Shown one piece after another: positions 4,412 through 5,788 of a stretch of DNA of 5,788 bases. Position numbers and translations under genes: made by a program. The stretch is from positions 1 to 5,788 of the forward strand of contig JANZYY010000343.1 of NCBI GenBank assembly GCA_026419705.1, given 5' to 3'. The first letter of the stretch is position 1, and each line of letters begins with the position of its first letter. The DNA comes from Fischerella sp. Lineage in GTDB: Bacteria > Cyanobacteriota > Cyanobacteriia > Cyanobacteriales > Nostocaceae. The notes beneath the pieces are model-generated. The model did no database searches and was not told the origin of the DNA. It saw nothing but the letters and a program-made list of their open reading frames with translations.

Positions 4412-5769
4412 ATGCGTGTTTGTGTCATTGGTACTGGATACGTTGGCTTAGTAACCGGAGCTTGTCTGGCAGAGATTGGACACAATGTCATCTGTGTAGA
4501 CAACAACGCAGCCAAAGTTTCATTAATGCAGTCTGGAAAATCGCCCATTTTTGAACCGGGACTCGAACAAATCATGCAGTCCAATATGCAGGCGGGAAGG
4601 CTGCAATTCACTACAGATTTGGCTTTCGGTGTAGAACATGGCGAGATTTTATTTATTGCTGTTGGTACTCCCGCGTTACCCAGTGGCGAGAGTGACACTC
4701 GCTATGTAGAAGCCGTTGCTCGTGGTATTGGCAGTAACCTCAATGGTGGTTACAAAGTCATTGTCAACAAGTCTACCGTTCCGATTGGTTCTGGGGATTG
4801 GGTACAGCGCATTGTCATGGATGGTGTTGCCGATCGCCAGCAAGATATTACAGGCTTTGATGTTGTCAGCAACCCCGAATTTCTTCGGGAAGGTTCGGCA
4901 GTTTACGACACATTTTATCCCGATCGCATTGTATTGGGTAGCAATAGCCCCAAAGCGATCGCCATGATGCAAGAACTCTACACTCCCATTATCGAGCGCA
5001 AGTTTGCGACTGAGGGATCTTTACCTCCCGTACCGGTGGTAGTCACAGACTTAGCATCCGCAGAGATGATTAAGTATGCTGCCAATGCCTTTTTGGCAAC
5101 CAAGATTAGTTTTATTAACGAAATAGCCAACATCTGCGATCGCGTAGGTGCTGATGTTACTCAAATTGCCAAAGGTATTGGTTTAGACACGCGTATTGGA
5201 GACAAGTTTCTACAAGCTGGCATTGGCTGGGGTGGATCGTGTTTTCCGAAGGATATTTCAGCGTTAATTAATACCGCTCAAGATTACGGCTATGATGCTC
5301 AACTGCTAAAAACCACCGTCAGCGTCAACAAACGTCAACGGCTGCTGGCTGTAGAAAAACTTCAGCAAGTCCTGAAAATCCTCAAAGGCAAAACCATCGG
5401 TTTGTTGGGTATAACCTTCAAACCCAACACAGACGACTTGCGCGATGCACCCGCACTAGATCTGCTGGAAGAATTAACTCGCTTGGGTGCCAAAGTCAAA
5501 GCTTACGATCCGATAATTTCCCACTTAGAAGCAGACGTAACTTTAGTGACTGACCTAGAACAACTGGCACAAGGCTGTGATGCATTGGTATTGGTCACAG
5601 ACTGGCAACATTTCCGCAACCTTGACTATGCCAAACTCGCTGAATTGATGACCAATCCTGTAATGATTGATGGTCGCAATTTCTTAAATCCAGAAGATAT
5701 GGCAAAGGCTGGTTTTTACTACGTTGGTATTGGTCGCCCAACTATAGGCAATGCTTTCCTACCAAGTTC
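4412..5769 (+). CDS. UDP-glucose 6-dehydrogenase, 3' end cut by the contig edge
   Basis: The enzyme oxidises UDP-glucose to UDP-glucuronate with two NAD+, in the cytoplasm, supplying exopolysaccharide and cell-surface glycan synthesis. About 452 residues are visible. The N-terminal Rossmann domain has GTGYVG (7-12) and Asp30. The substrate and catalytic region shows NKSTVP (119-124), NPEFLREG (154-161) with Glu160, MIKYAANAFLATK (219-231) with Lys221 and Asn225, and catalytic Cys277 with Asp281 in GGSCFPKD. The C-terminal UDP-binding domain has GLLGITFKPNTDDLRDAPA (330-348). All expected catalytic residues are present. Family members are usually about 440-460 residues and often end near VGIGR, here reached at 438-442, so only a few codons are probably missing. 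No stop occurs before the adapter. The start is supported by a good ribosome binding site. Confidence 0.97.
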
Positions 5770-5788
5770 CTGTCTCTTATACACATCT
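5770..5788. other. Nextera/Tn5 mosaic-end adapter (sequencing artefact)
   Basis: The last 19 bases, CTGTCTCTTATACACATCT, match exactly the transposase mosaic-end adapter of Tn5-based libraries. Read through in the ugd frame they give the spurious tail CLLYTS. The true genomic sequence ends at 5769, or at 5770 if that C is shared. Confidence 0.96.

Noticed and set aside
4369..4972. Open frames on the minus strand opposite ugd
   Set aside because: They lie wholly opposite a strongly conserved enzyme gene and their translations show no recognisable family or domain; they are shadow frames.

Overview
The window looks like chromosomal DNA from a filamentous, probably heterocyst-forming cyanobacterium (Nostocales-like). 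Three things point there: six perfect HIP1 octamers (GCGATCGC) in 5.8 kb, two intergenic arrays of degenerate 7-bp tandem repeats of the STRR type, and typically cyanobacterial protein sequences. This placement is inference; no marker gene for the exact genus is present. The last 19 bases (5770-5788) are an exact copy of the Tn5/Nextera mosaic-end adapter, so the right edge is a contig end with untrimmed library sequence, not biology.

Layout. 16-120: 15 in-register heptamers, ending 3 bp before the stop codon of the first gene. 124-945 (minus): SirB1-family transglutaminase-like/TPR protein. 946-1357: divergent intergenic region with a perfect 16-bp palindrome. 1358-2926 (plus): membrane sensor histidine kinase. 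2904-3572 (plus): OmpR/PhoB-type response regulator that overlaps the kinase gene by 23 bp. 3722-4081 (plus): stand-alone receiver protein, about 60% identical to the receiver of the preceding regulator. 4106-4267: second heptamer array, interrupted by a segment with GC-rich inverted ends. 4278-4411: leader of the next gene, with several competing inverted repeats and a possible 7-10 codon upstream ORF. 4412-5769 (plus): UDP-glucose 6-dehydrogenase, cut at its extreme 3' end by the contig edge.

How the genes may work together. The kinase and the DNA-binding regulator are almost certainly a cognate pair, translationally coupled. The single-domain receiver looks like a duplicated copy of the regulator's receiver without an output domain. 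It could be a second phosphoryl acceptor for the same kinase (sink, competitor or protein-interaction output). UDP-glucose dehydrogenase supplies UDP-glucuronate for surface polysaccharides. A regulatory link to the two-component genes is possible from proximity, but the repeat array and the separate leader argue for independent transcription. The SirB1-like gene is divergent and has no visible functional link.

Most of the window is ordinary cyanobacterial gene content. The parts most worth a second look are the kinase/regulator/orphan-receiver trio, the structured ugd leader, the element embedded in the repeat array, and the adapter artefact.
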